From Catenibacterium mitsuokai (GTDB lineage: Bacteria; Bacillota_I; Bacilli_A; Erysipelotrichales; Coprobacillaceae), in contig NZ_CP102271.1 of the NCBI RefSeq assembly GCF_025148785.1, forward strand, positions 2,586,197 through 2,650,196: 64,000 nt of DNA, in the 5' to 3' direction. Positions 37,807 through 46,050 of the stretch are shown here, in pieces (the stretch's first letter is position 1; each line of letters starts with the position of its first letter). The notes under the pieces were generated by a model. The model was given only the letters and a program-made list of their open reading frames with translations, searched no databases and was not told where the DNA came from. Position numbers and translations under genes: made by a program.

Positions 37807-37826
37807 CACCTCTAAATCAAGACAAA

Positions 37827-38107
37827 TGCCTATAAATTCAATAAATTCCTAAAAAATAGATTATTTATTGACATCTAATAGTTTGTCTTTCTCTTATGTG
37901 ATATCATATATCTACAATATATAACTTAATTTGTTACATTCAAGAAAATAGGATTTAAATACACTTTTCGTGAATAAAACGCAAGACCTCACTAATTTCG
38001 AATAATAGATTAATTACAATTCAAATACTAATGTAGCAACAAAACTAACTATCGTATCACTTGATAAACACCTGATATTTTGACAGAAAGAAACATATAC
38101 ATTTATG
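37827..38107. other. AT-rich intergenic DNA with a copy of the peptide-gene upstream motif
   Basis: No gene is visible. At 37953-37988 a 36-base sequence (minus strand TTATTCACGAAAAGTGTATT then TAAAT) repeats the motif found before the secreted peptide gene. Right behind it on the minus strand are TTGAAT and TATATT at 16-base spacing. This looks like a promoter that once led into the thioredoxin-like lipoprotein gene before the insertion sequence separated them. Confidence 0.5.
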
Positions 38108-39439
38108 TTAATTTATACAAAAAGGTACAAGATAAAACGGTCTAAACAATAGACTATTCTCTTTGCCTATATCTTTTTGTGAAATCAAATATGATTTATT
38201 CACAATGTTGGAATATTTCTTACAGAATTCATTGATTGATTCATGTTTTCCAATACCTGAAGATTTTACCTCAAATACATTGATTTTACTTCCATCTGAT
38301 ACTAGAAAATCAACCTCATAATAATGTGTACTTCCTTTTTTGTTCCAAGTATGATAATACAATTCTCTTCCTGATGCAGCAATCATCTGAGCCATTAGAT
38401 TTTCATACAAATAGCCAAGATTAATAGGTAACTTATCAGACAATAGTTTTGCATATATTTCATTTTCTGTTGCTGGGCGATCAATAAACATAAGTGTGAC
38501 AAACAAACCAGTATCTGCAATATAGAGCTTATAACTATCAAAATCTTTTGTGTCTGCCAAGCTTACTTTTGGATCAGTTGTATTAAAACATGGTAGCACT
38601 GTCTTTGAATCAATCAATTCATACAACAATTCTTCACTTCTTACATTATTCTTCTTACCTATCGCAGTTGTTATGCGATATTTTTTTGTATCTTTTGCAA
38701 GCTGAGCAGGAATTGAATGATACATAGCTGATAATCTACCTGATGCATCAATCTTCTTAAAATCTTCTTCATACAGATTAATAATCTGTCTTTTGACCAT
38801 ATCTATTTCTGAAAAGTTTTTACCATTTACATAGGCTTCTACAGCTTGTGGCATTCCTCCAACAGCCATATATATTCTCAAATCTCTCATTAACTTACGA
38901 TTTGTAGCCTGACCAATGGCTTTACCCATATTATATATATCTTTCAACAATCCATAATTACTACCTATGGCAGTACAGAACTCTTCATAGTCCATTGGGT
39001 AAATCTGAATCTTCATTTCCTCAGAAGGAATAAGAATATCCTTTACATTCTTCTTAATTGATATCAAAGATCCTGTTTCTAGATAACTATATCTACCATC
39101 TGCAACAAGATGCTTAATTGCTTGTCTTGCTTTAGGGAATAACTGTACTTCATCAAATATAATAAGAGACTCATGTTCATATAATGTTATTCCTGTTTCA
39201 GCCTGCAATCTTAGAAAAAATATATTTAGATTACCTATATCATCAAAACATTCAAGAATATTATTTGTTGTTTTTGAAAAGTCTATCAAAATATATGACT
39301 TATACTCATTCTTCGCAAAATTTTCCGCAATAGTTGACTTACCAACACGTCTTGCCCCCTCTAATAGAACTGCATATCGCCCTGAATAGTTATGCTTCCA
39401 TTCAAGTAGCTTATCATACGCTTTTCTCTTAAAAAACAT
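38108..39439 (-). CDS. AAA_14/DUF4143 ATP-binding protein
   Basis: A 443-residue protein of the AAA_14 plus DUF4143 type. The P-loop reads LLEGARRVGKSTIAENF, Walker B is SLIIFDEVQLFPKARQAI, and LVADGRYSYLETGSLISI follows. After IQIYPMDYEEF comes the DUF4143 domain (residues about 200-430) with YKLYIADTGLFVTLM and a nuclease-fold-like pattern HYYEVDFLVSDGSKINVFEVKSS. The D-(x)n-EVK arrangement resembles PD-(D/E)XK nucleases. Function of this large family is unknown. The chosen ATG follows GAGGAGG by 7 bases; an upstream ATG lacks a site. Four 33-bp repeats lie just before the gene. Confidence 0.85.
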   Translation of the reverse strand: MFFKRKAYDKLLEWKHNYSGRYAVLLEGARRVGKSTIAENFAKNEYKSYILIDFSKTTNNILECFDDIGNLNIFFLRLQAETGITLYEHESLIIFDEVQLFPKARQAIKHLVADGRYSYLETGSLISIKKNVKDILIPSEEMKIQIYPMDYEEFCTAIGSNYGLLKDIYNMGKAIGQATNRKLMRDLRIYMAVGGMPQAVEAYVNGKNFSEIDMVKRQIINLYEEDFKKIDASGRLSAMYHSIPAQLAKDTKKYRITTAIGKKNNVRSEELLYELIDSKTVLPCFNTTDPKVSLADTKDFDSYKLYIADTGLFVTLMFIDRPATENEIYAKLLSDKLPINLGYLYENLMAQMIAASGRELYYHTWNKKGSTHYYEVDFLVSDGSKINVFEVKSSGIGKHESINEFCKKYSNIVNKSYLISQKDIGKENSLLFRPFYLVPFCIN

Positions 39440-39470
39440 AGAATACCTCCTCACTTTTTAAATATATATA

Positions 39471-39580
39471 ACTTTCTTCAATCTTATTATCTGTCAAAAT
39501 ATGACTTTCTTCAATCTTTTATTCGCCAAAAATGTGACTTTCTTCAATCTTTTTTTAGCCTAAAATGGTACTTTCTTCAA
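39471..39580. repeat. Four 33-bp direct repeats upstream of the DUF4143 gene
   Basis: ACTTTCTTCAATCTT begins at 39471, 39504 and 39537, and a shorter ACTTTCTTCAA at 39570, an exact 33-base period. The remainder of each unit is partly conserved (CAAAA and ATGTG/ATATG before the core). On the minus strand units read AAGATTGAAGAAAGT. The array ends about 25 bases before the ribosome site of the DUF4143 gene, which suggests an operator or a protein-binding array. Confidence 0.8.
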
Positions 39581-39614
39581 AGTAACGGTAATTATATTAT
39601 ATATAATTATGCAT

Positions 39615-39643
39615 AAAAAAAGGGGATAGCCTTAGCTATCTCC
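39615..39643 (-). terminator. Terminator of the lysine operon
   Basis: GGAGATAGC/GCTATCCCC stem followed by seven T residues on the minus strand, just after lysA. Confidence 0.88.
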
Positions 39644-39649
39644 TCATGA

Positions 39650-40951
39650 CTATTCTTCATCAAATAAAATTAGATCATCAAATGTCTGTCTTCTTACAAC
39701 GACTCTTGATTCACCTTCATAAGTGAATACTACAGCTGGTTTAGGTAACTGGTTGTAATTAGAAGACATAGAGTAGTTATATGCACCTGTAGAGAATACT
39801 GCAAAAATATCTCCTGGCATAATATTAGCTGTAACTGGTAAATCCTTAGTAATCATATCAGCACTTTCACAGATCTTACCTACAACTGTTACAGTCTTAG
39901 TCTTTGTTTCTCCTGCTTTATTTGCGACAATACCATCATATTTCGCATCATATAAAGGTGTACGGATATTATCAGACATACCACCATCAATAGAGACATA
40001 AGTACGTACATCAGGGATTTCTTTAATACATCCTACTGTATATAGTGTAATACCTGCATTACCTACAACATAACGTCCTGGTTCAATCATAACAGCTGGA
40101 CGTTCCCATCCATGACTATCATATTCATTATAAATAACTTTCATGATTTCTGATGTAATAGATTCAAAATCAAGTGGTTCATCCTGTTTAGTATAAGCAA
40201 TACCATAACCACCACCGGCATTGATCTTACTTGTTACAACACCAAATGTATTATAGATTTCATTCACAAACTTCATGAACTGAAGCATTGCATTCACATA
40301 AGCGAATAAATCAAATACCTGAGAACCAATATGACAATGAATTCCTTCATATTCGATATTATCAGACTCTAAGATTTGCTGAATAGCTTTTAAATAGATA
40401 CCATAATGAGAACTAAAGCCAAACTTAGTATCCTTATGACCAGTCATAATATAGTTATGACCACCAGCTTTAATACCAGGGACAATTCTTAAAGTTGCCT
40501 TTACTTTCTTACCTAGCTTCCCTGCAATCTTTTCACAGTTTTCAATTTCATAAAAGTTATCTACTACGAAATGAGTCACATCATGACTTAATGCATATTC
40601 AATTTCTGAAGGAAGCTTATTGTTTCCATGGAAGTAGATCTTATCTGGATCAAATCCAGCACGTAATGCGATACTGATTTCTCCTGCAGATACGCAGTCA
40701 ATTCCAATACCATATTCATTTGCAAGCTTATAGATAGCAAGACAGCTAAAAGACTTAGAAGCAAATAATGGAAGTGCCTTTTCATACTTATCCATGAACT
40801 TTGTCTTTAATTCATTCATCTGATGTCTAATATGACCTTCACTCATAACATAAAGTGGTGTGCCATACTGCTTTGCGAGATCAGATGCTTTAATACCATC
40901 TATATATAAATCATTGCCTTTTATATCAGCAAACTGTGTCTGTAATACCAT
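39650..40951 (-). CDS. lysA: Diaminopimelate decarboxylase
   Basis: A 433-residue fold-III PLP enzyme that decarboxylates meso-diaminopimelate to L-lysine. The PLP lysine lies in LFASKSFSCLAIYKLA; HGNNK, HCHIGSQ (conserved His and Gly), INAGGGYGI, EPGRYVVGNAG and the C-terminal AYNYSMSSNYNQ segment are present. Last gene of the riboswitch-controlled lysine operon. AAGGGG lies before the ATG. Confidence 0.97.
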   Translation of the reverse strand: MVLQTQFADIKGNDLYIDGIKASDLAKQYGTPLYVMSEGHIRHQMNELKTKFMDKYEKALPLFASKSFSCLAIYKLANEYGIGIDCVSAGEISIALRAGFDPDKIYFHGNNKLPSEIEYALSHDVTHFVVDNFYEIENCEKIAGKLGKKVKATLRIVPGIKAGGHNYIMTGHKDTKFGFSSHYGIYLKAIQQILESDNIEYEGIHCHIGSQVFDLFAYVNAMLQFMKFVNEIYNTFGVVTSKINAGGGYGIAYTKQDEPLDFESITSEIMKVIYNEYDSHGWERPAVMIEPGRYVVGNAGITLYTVGCIKEIPDVRTYVSIDGGMSDNIRTPLYDAKYDGIVANKAGETKTKTVTVVGKICESADMITKDLPVTANIMPGDIFAVFSTGAYNYSMSSNYNQLPKPAVVFTYEGESRVVVRRQTFDDLILFDEE

Positions 40952-40961
40952 ACCATTCCCC

Positions 40962-41708
40962 TTAATATAATGTTTTTAAATCAAATAAACCTTTGTCTTT
41001 ATTCATTAATGCCTTTAATGCAGCAACAGCACCATTCGCAAATACTTCTTTAGAAAGAGCTGTATGCTTTACTTCTACGATTTCATCCTGTCCTGCAAAC
41101 ATGACTGTATGTTCACCAAAGATTGTCCCACCTCTTATAGATGAAATACCTACTTCATTTCTTTCTCTCTTACGATGAATAGAATGACGATCATAAGTAG
41201 GTTCTAATGAATCATCTAAAGCATTATTAATGCCATCATATAACATTACTGCAGTACCTGATGGTGAATCAATCTTCTGATTATGATGTTTTTCCATGAT
41301 TTCAATATCAAAATGGTGTTCAAAGAATTCTTTCGCAAATTCACTCACCATCTTATTCATCATAGCCACACCATAAGAAGTGTTATAAGACTGGAAGAGG
41401 GCAATCTCATGAGATGCTTCTTCAATCTTCTTTAAGTCTTCTGCACTAAAGCCAGTAGTAGCGAATACAACTTTACACTTATTCTTTAATGCATAAGATA
41501 GAATACTATCTAGATTGGCAGGATGTGAGAAATCAATAATGGCATCAATATCATCCTGTACTTCATCTAATGACTTATATGCAGGTACTTCTGGCTGTAC
41601 ATCAAACACAGGAGATACAACACCCGCTAATTCTAAATCTGCATCATTCATCACTGCATGGGCTACTTTCTTACCCATTAAACCATAACCATATACTAAT
41701 ACTTTCAT
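40962..41708 (-). CDS. dapB: 4-Hydroxy-tetrahydrodipicolinate reductase
   Basis: A 248-residue DapB that reduces hydroxy-tetrahydrodipicolinate with NAD(P)H. The N-terminal VLVYGYGLMGKKVA is the nucleotide-binding loop; IIDFSHPANL and VFATTGFSAEDL are typical; EKHHNQKIDSPSGTAVML carries the catalytic His-His and Lys; GGTIFGEHTVMFAG is near the end. The second Gly-x-Gly is GYGLMG rather than the usual GxxGRMG. The start is the ATG 8 bases after AAGGG; one base separates it from dapA. Confidence 0.95.
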   Translation of the reverse strand: MKVLVYGYGLMGKKVAHAVMNDADLELAGVVSPVFDVQPEVPAYKSLDEVQDDIDAIIDFSHPANLDSILSYALKNKCKVVFATTGFSAEDLKKIEEASHEIALFQSYNTSYGVAMMNKMVSEFAKEFFEHHFDIEIMEKHHNQKIDSPSGTAVMLYDGINNALDDSLEPTYDRHSIHRKRERNEVGISSIRGGTIFGEHTVMFAGQDEIVEVKHTALSKEVFANGAVAALKALMNKDKGLFDLKTLY

Positions 41709-41709
41709 C

Positions 41710-42609
41710 TTAATAACCCTTGCTTTCAAATTCTTTCATTGCATCAAATAATAACTTCTTATTTTCTTCTGTAGTTGGAATAAGAGGCTGACGAAGCATA
41801 TCACTTTCAATAACACCCATATGTTTTAAAGCAGCCTTAGGCATGATTGGGTTAACATCAATGAATAAATATTTAGAAACATCATTTAAATCATAAGCCA
41901 TCTTTCTAGCAAGTTCTAAATCACCCTTTAATGCAGCCTGGGCAAACATTTCTGTTTCTCTTGGATAAAGGTTAGATAATACTGAAATAACACCTTTACC
42001 TCCTGCTGCGATAAATGGAAGAATATTATCATCACATCCAGAATATAAATCAAAGTCCATATCCTTAGTACGTGTTAATACTTCCATTGCATATGCAATA
42101 TCATCTGTTGCATCTTTCATAGCAACAATATTAGGAACCTTTGCAAGTTCTACTACTGTATCTACACTGATCTTCATACCAGTTCTACCTGGTACATTAT
42201 ACATAATAAGTGGTAAATCACTTGCCGCAGCAACAGCCTTATAATGTTCAATTAAACCTCTCTGAGAAGTCTTATTGTAGTAAGGTGTTACAACTAAGTT
42301 TGCATCAGCACCTGCTTCAGCATTGAACTTAGCCTTTCTAATAGCCTGTGCAGTATAGTTAGAACCTGCACCTACAATAACCTTTACACCTGTACCCTTA
42401 GCCATTTCTACTGTAATCTTAGTGAGTTCAAATTCATCTTCAATATCAATAGTTGCAGGTTCACCAGTAGTTCCGTTGACAAGTAATGCTTTTACACCAC
42501 CATCAATCATTCTCTGTACCTGTCTCTTATAACCTTCATAATCAATACTTCCATCTTCAAACATTGGTAATACCAATGCAACACCTGTACCTTCAAAAAT
42601 TGGTTCCAT
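41710..42609 (-). CDS. dapA: 4-Hydroxy-tetrahydrodipicolinate synthase
   Basis: A 299-residue class I aldolase that condenses pyruvate and aspartate semialdehyde. Visible: NGTTGEPATI, VIVGAGSNYTAQAI, the active-site Tyr in LIMYNVPGRTGM and the Schiff-base Lys in IVAMKDATDD, and LYSGCDDNILPF. It follows the ACT-domain gene by one base and precedes dapB. Confidence 0.97.
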   Translation of the reverse strand: MEPIFEGTGVALVLPMFEDGSIDYEGYKRQVQRMIDGGVKALLVNGTTGEPATIDIEDEFELTKITVEMAKGTGVKVIVGAGSNYTAQAIRKAKFNAEAGADANLVVTPYYNKTSQRGLIEHYKAVAAASDLPLIMYNVPGRTGMKISVDTVVELAKVPNIVAMKDATDDIAYAMEVLTRTKDMDFDLYSGCDDNILPFIAAGGKGVISVLSNLYPRETEMFAQAALKGDLELARKMAYDLNDVSKYLFIDVNPIMPKAALKHMGVIESDMLRQPLIPTTEENKKLLFDAMKEFESKGY

Positions 42610-42610
42610 T

Positions 42611-43069
42611 TTATGCTAATTCCTCCTGAATTTTTTCTAATGCTTTCTTTAAATATTTCTTTTCTATAACATATGAAATAGATACTTCACTTGTTGTCAC
42701 TTGAGCAAATGGGATTTGGTTATCACCTAGAACTTTGAATAACTTACTTGCAAAACCGACTTCATTTTCCATATGACCTTCTACAACAAGCTTACCTACA
42801 TTCTTAGATGCAAATACACCAATACGTGGGTGATTCTTCCTAACTTCTTCAATAGCCTTGTTTAAAGCACTTTGTGCTTTTGCATCACATGTGAAATCAA
42901 TACGCATTTCATCTTCTAGCATGACTGATGAGATCATATCGATGTTCACACCTTCACGACTAATTGTTTCAAACACATCAGCCACAAAGAGAGGATTCTT
43001 TTCAACATTCATTAACTTCACTTGAATAATGTCTTCTTCAATCTCTAATCTTGTAATCACACTGTTCAT
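42611..43069 (-). CDS. Free-standing ACT-domain protein, aspartokinase regulatory-type
   Basis: A 152-residue protein made of two ACT domains like the C-terminal regulatory part of aspartokinase: IQVKLMNVEKNPLFVADVFETISREGVNIDMISS, then VGKLVVEGHMENEVGFASKLFKVLGDNQIPFAQVTTSEVSISYVI. The kinase domain is missing, so it resembles a separate regulatory (beta-like) subunit. It is the first gene of the lysine operon, directly after the L-box. It probably makes an aspartokinase encoded elsewhere lysine-sensitive, but no such kinase is in the window. GGAG lies 9 bases before the chosen ATG; Met codons two and five codons upstream are alternatives. Confidence 0.82.
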   Translation of the reverse strand: MNSVITRLEIEEDIIQVKLMNVEKNPLFVADVFETISREGVNIDMISSVMLEDEMRIDFTCDAKAQSALNKAIEEVRKNHPRIGVFASKNVGKLVVEGHMENEVGFASKLFKVLGDNQIPFAQVTTSEVSISYVIEKKYLKKALEKIQEELA

Positions 43070-43091
43070 CTTCATCATCTCCATTTTTTTA

Positions 43092-43123
43092 TAAAAAAAT
43101 ATTGCAATGGGGCCATTGCAATA
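43092..43123 (-). terminator. Riboswitch-controlled terminator
   Basis: The perfect stem TATTGCAATGG/CCATTGCAATA followed by seven T residues on the minus strand ends the leader of the lysine operon, the usual expression platform of a transcription-attenuating L-box. Confidence 0.92.
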
Positions 43124-43137
43124 TAATTAGTAGTCTT

Positions 43138-43322
43138 CATTATATTCAATAGCGCACCACAAATATTTTGTGACAGTGAATAAGATCTTCTCTTATCCCC
43201 CAGATAACAGTTCATATACAGTTCCCTGTCTCTTCGGCATTTGCTCCCCCTTCATTATCTGGCTGTATCCATTAATAACGAATTCTTAACGCATGCACCT
43301 CTATTTGCCAACATAATAACAT
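43138..43322 (-). promoter_or_regulatory. Lysine riboswitch (L-box)
   Basis: On the minus strand the leader has the L-box landmarks in order: AATAGAGGTGC at the 5' side of P1/P2, GAAGGGGGAGC followed by GCCGAAG, CTGTCACAAA, and GGTGCGCTATT, which pairs with the 5' AATAG to close P1. The same blocks occur in the B. subtilis lysC leader. It lies right upstream of the ACT-dapA-dapB-lysA operon and is followed by a terminator, so high lysine should stop transcription. Spacing between blocks is normal for the class. Confidence 0.93.
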
Positions 43323-43326
43323 ATTA

Positions 43327-43740
43327 TCAATCATAAAAAAAGTGATTTTCTTCTAAATAGTGCATATATTCTTTGATCCAGGGACTATCTACCGCATATC
43401 GCTGAAGCATTAATACAACTTCCTGTCCTTGATACATGAAGCGCATCTCTGATTCAGCCCCTTTCTTTTTCACTTTAAAATCTGTCACAAAACGATAATC
43501 AAAGAAGTAAACACCATCTAGAAACTTCAGATTATCATATTGCATAAAGGTAATTCCCTCACGTTCAAAGCTTAATACATAGAATTCTGTTTTCTTGCTT
43601 ACTATATGACCTAACCACATAGTAAGAGCTGTTTTTTTCCAGTTCACCTGATACTTCGTATGCGCAAAGGCTACATTATTATGAAATGATATACCAGACA
43701 AACGCACATAGTTCTCTAACAGCTTTTCTCTATTATTCAT
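43327..43740 (-). CDS. Conserved hypothetical protein, possible PH-like fold
   Basis: A 137-residue soluble protein that I do not recognise. It alternates hydrophobic and charged residues in a beta-rich way (WLGHIVSKKTEFYVLSFEREGITFMQYD, VYFFDYRFVTDFKVKKKG, MRFMYQGQEVVLMLQRY) and ends in an acidic helix. The pattern resembles bacterial PH-like domains, but this is a weak guess. It overlaps the end of the VOC gene by 8 bases, so the pair is translationally coupled. Confidence 0.6.
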   Translation of the reverse strand: MNNREKLLENYVRLSGISFHNNVAFAHTKYQVNWKKTALTMWLGHIVSKKTEFYVLSFEREGITFMQYDNLKFLDGVYFFDYRFVTDFKVKKKGAESEMRFMYQGQEVVLMLQRYAVDSPWIKEYMHYLEENHFFYD

Positions 43741-44110
43741 GGATTTCTAAAGGCAATTGATCAGGATCTTTAAAAAATGTCATTTTCTTGCCTGTAAATG
43801 TGTCAAAACGAATTGGTTCTGTTTCAATACCTAATGCATTTAATTCTTTGACTGTTTCCTCTACATCTTCTACCTTGAAAGCCAGATGTCTCAGTCCTGC
43901 AGTTTCAGGGAAAGGATGAAGTGGGGCATCAGGTTTAACAAATACTTCTAACTCCATATCTCCAAGTTGAAGATCTAACTTGATATCCTGTTTATCCTCT
44001 CTCTTATTTTCTCTAATAATCTTAAAACCTAATTTATTGACATAAAAGTCAATTGTTTGATCATAATCTTTTGTAATGATTGCAATATGATGTACTGTGT
44101 CTAATCTCAT
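43733..44110 (-). CDS. VOC-family metalloprotein (glyoxalase/dioxygenase superfamily)
   Basis: A 125-residue VOC protein with two beta-alpha-beta-beta-beta modules. Metal-ligand positions are His in TVHHIAIITKDY, Glu in DMELEVFV, His in GLRHLAFKVEDV, and Glu in PLEIHE. It fits the GloA2/lactoylglutathione-lyase-like group of Firmicutes; the actual substrate is unknown. GGAGG is 6 bases before the ATG. It is divergent from azlC. Confidence 0.9.
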   Translation of the reverse strand: MRLDTVHHIAIITKDYDQTIDFYVNKLGFKIIRENKREDKQDIKLDLQLGDMELEVFVKPDAPLHPFPETAGLRHLAFKVEDVEETVKELNALGIETEPIRFDTFTGKKMTFFKDPDQLPLEIHE

Positions 44111-44138
44111 AAGAGCACCTCCTGTTACTATTATATCA

Positions 44139-44168
44139 TTGACATCAAGAATGATATATAGTTATTAT
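44139..44168 (+). promoter_or_regulatory. Promoter of azlCD
   Basis: A perfect TTGACA -35 box, 18 bases, then TATTAT, about 30 bases before the azlC start. Confidence 0.7.
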
Positions 44169-44199
44169 AGTATAAACCAACTAAGGAGGTAGGTAATAT

Positions 44200-44889
44200 A
44201 TGAATAAGAAAACAATTATTTATTCAATTAAATCTGCACTCCCTGTTATAACTGGTTATATTGTCTTAAGTATTGGTTTTGGCTTATTACTGCAAGATAA
44301 AGGTTATGGGTGGGGCTGGGCAGTTTTAATGAGTACAGGTATATATGCTGGTTCTATGCAGTTTGTGACAATTAATCTACTATCAACAGGTGCTTCTATC
44401 ATTACAACTGCTATTATGACTCTTATGGTCAATATCAGACATCTCTTTTATGGGATTACTATGTTAAAAGAATATAGTGAAGCAGGGTGGAGAAAGCCTT
44501 ATTTGATCTTCTCATTAACAGATGAAACCTACTCCTTAATCTGCTCTCCTGATCTTCCTGATGATATTAATCGTAAAGACTATTTCTTTATCGTTTCTCT
44601 TGTCAATCAGTTATCCTGGATAGCAGGGAGTATTATAGGTTCAGTACTCGGGAATATTATTCCTTTTGATACAACAGGGATAGATTTTGCGATGACTGCA
44701 TTATTTGTCATCATCCTAGTAGAACAACTAGAGAAATCAAAACAGCATCTTCCAGCCTTCACAGGATTTATTATTTCTATATTCTGTTTATTACTCTTTG
44801 GGCCTAATCAGTTCCTGATTCCTTCTATGATTCTTATTACAATCGCATTATTCATAGAAAAAAAGAGCTTAGAAAGGAGTGATCTCTAA
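44200..44889 (+). CDS. azlC: AzlC-family branched-chain amino acid exporter subunit
   Basis: A 229-residue membrane protein with about seven hydrophobic segments. The AzlC pattern is clear: AIKSALPVITGYIVLSIGFGLLLQDKGYGWGWAVLMSTGIYAGSMQFV and MTLMVNIRHLFYGITM, then FSLTDETYSL. AzlC and AzlD form an exporter for branched-chain amino acids and analogues. AAGGAGG precedes the ATG, and azlD follows with a one-base overlap. Confidence 0.95.
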   Translation: MNKKTIIYSIKSALPVITGYIVLSIGFGLLLQDKGYGWGWAVLMSTGIYAGSMQFVTINLLSTGASIITTAIMTLMVNIRHLFYGITMLKEYSEAGWRKPYLIFSLTDETYSLICSPDLPDDINRKDYFFIVSLVNQLSWIAGSIIGSVLGNIIPFDTTGIDFAMTALFVIILVEQLEKSKQHLPAFTGFIISIFCLLLFGPNQFLIPSMILITIALFIEKKSLERSDL

Positions 44890-45200
44890 TGCATGCCATA
44901 CTTATTATTCTTACTGCTGCAATAGTCACACTTCTTATCCGTGCTCTTCCGTTTATTGTTTTTAGTAAACATACACCGGATAGTATTCTCTATTTAGGTA
45001 AAGTACTACCTTATGCGATCATACCAATGTTAGTGGTGTATTGTTTGAAAAGTGTATCCGTTCTAAAAGCCCCTTATGGTATTCCAGAACTCATAGCACT
45101 TATAGTGGTAGTATGTATCCATAAATGGAAACATAGTACATTACTTTCTATTCTTCTAGGTACAATGACTTATATGTTTCTAATCCAGACTGTGTTCTAG
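44889..45200 (+). CDS. azlD: AzlD-family small subunit of the branched-chain amino acid exporter
   Basis: A 103-residue protein with four hydrophobic segments and the AzlD motifs TLLIRALPFIVF and LGKVLPYAIIPMLVVYCL near the middle, then a C-terminal ILLGTMTYMFLIQ helix. It partners AzlC. An AAAGGAG ribosome site lies inside azlC. Its 3' end overlaps the convergent DUF4299-like gene by 21 bases. Confidence 0.93.
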   Translation: MHAILIILTAAIVTLLIRALPFIVFSKHTPDSILYLGKVLPYAIIPMLVVYCLKSVSVLKAPYGIPELIALIVVVCIHKWKHSTLLSILLGTMTYMFLIQTVF

Positions 45201-46046
45201 TCTTTTCATGACCTCTAAGGGGAGATTATTCACGAGTACAGTATTACCATCATAATAGTTGATGTAATCTGGACCTAGTGTAAATATACGTTCAAAAGGA
45301 ATCGTACCCAATGATCTTTCTTCTGTTGTAGAATAAAGAGCTATTTCATAATAATCACATTCTAGCTTTTCACCTGTTTCTGGATTCTGATACCCTACAG
45401 GTACCCATGGTTTATTAGGGAGTAAAGTAGGGCAGTCTTCAGTTAATGCATAGATGCCTTTAATACCCTGATCTGTCTTAAAGAATTGTGGTTTTGCATA
45501 ATAATAGTCATGACTTTGAAGTTCATGCATCCATGAAGAGAATAGATGTGGATTAAGAATAAACTGTTCTGCTTCATCCTTACCAATCACTAATGGCCAC
45601 ATAGTACTCATTAAAGTAAGAGAATCTGTTTCACCATTCGCAATCTTTTCTGATACTTCTTTAATAACGCGATGATTGAAGGCAATAAGATCATCTTCCT
45701 GTGATAAGTACTCATCTATATCTTCTTCTATACCATCAATAGTAACACTGCATTTCCAGTAACTAGTAATTCTTCTTAAGCAGTTAAAGAAAGAACGCAT
45801 TTCATCTGTAGTAGTAGGATTGAGTAAGCGTAGGTTTAATTCATTCTTTTCTTCTTCATCCCATGAAATATGAAAACCTCTTCCGATAGAATTTGGATTA
45901 TAGAAGATCATATTACCTTCCTGGTCATCCCCCACCATTCTCATACCATCATTGATTCCAAAAGCCAATTCATCACCGACTATGACATCTAATGGAATAG
46001 TCTTTTTAAATAATCCCTTCTGTTTAATACATACATCAATAGACAT
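45180..46046 (-). CDS. DUF4299-like hypothetical protein
   Basis: A 288-residue soluble acidic protein beginning MSIDVCIKQKGLFKKTIPLD. This start and the GDELAFGINDGMRMVG segment are what I associate with the DUF4299 family, found in Firmicutes without known function. No signal peptide, membrane segment or catalytic motif is visible. It follows the BRCT gene by four bases and is probably co-transcribed. Its 3' end overlaps azlD from the opposite strand. AGGAGG lies 8 bases before the ATG. Confidence 0.7.
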   Translation of the reverse strand: MSIDVCIKQKGLFKKTIPLDVIVGDELAFGINDGMRMVGDDQEGNMIFYNPNSIGRGFHISWDEEEKNELNLRLLNPTTTDEMRSFFNCLRRITSYWKCSVTIDGIEEDIDEYLSQEDDLIAFNHRVIKEVSEKIANGETDSLTLMSTMWPLVIGKDEAEQFILNPHLFSSWMHELQSHDYYYAKPQFFKTDQGIKGIYALTEDCPTLLPNKPWVPVGYQNPETGEKLECDYYEIALYSTTEERSLGTIPFERIFTLGPDYINYYDGNTVLVNNLPLEVMKRLEHSLD

Positions 46047-46050
46047 TGTC

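Larger units (their letters stand above)
36242..37826 (+). mobile_element. IS1111-type IS110-family insertion sequence
   Basis: A 20-bp perfect inverted repeat, TTTGTCTTGATTTAGAGGTG at 36242-36261 and its complement at 37807-37826, brackets an IS110-family transposase gene. Subterminal inverted repeats mark the IS1111 subgroup. The transposase ATG lies 40 bases inside the left repeat and 104 noncoding bases separate the stop from the right repeat; that right region has an AGCTTTCAAC/GTTGAAAAGTT hairpin and is the place where IS1111 elements encode their guide (bridge/seek) RNA. The element lies just upstream of the thioredoxin-like lipoprotein gene. Exact tips are uncertain by some bases. Confidence 0.8.

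Noticed and set aside
39471..39580. 33-bp repeats as a CRISPR array
   Set aside because: Only a 15-base core is conserved, the intervening 18 bases are partly similar, and there are no cas genes nearby.
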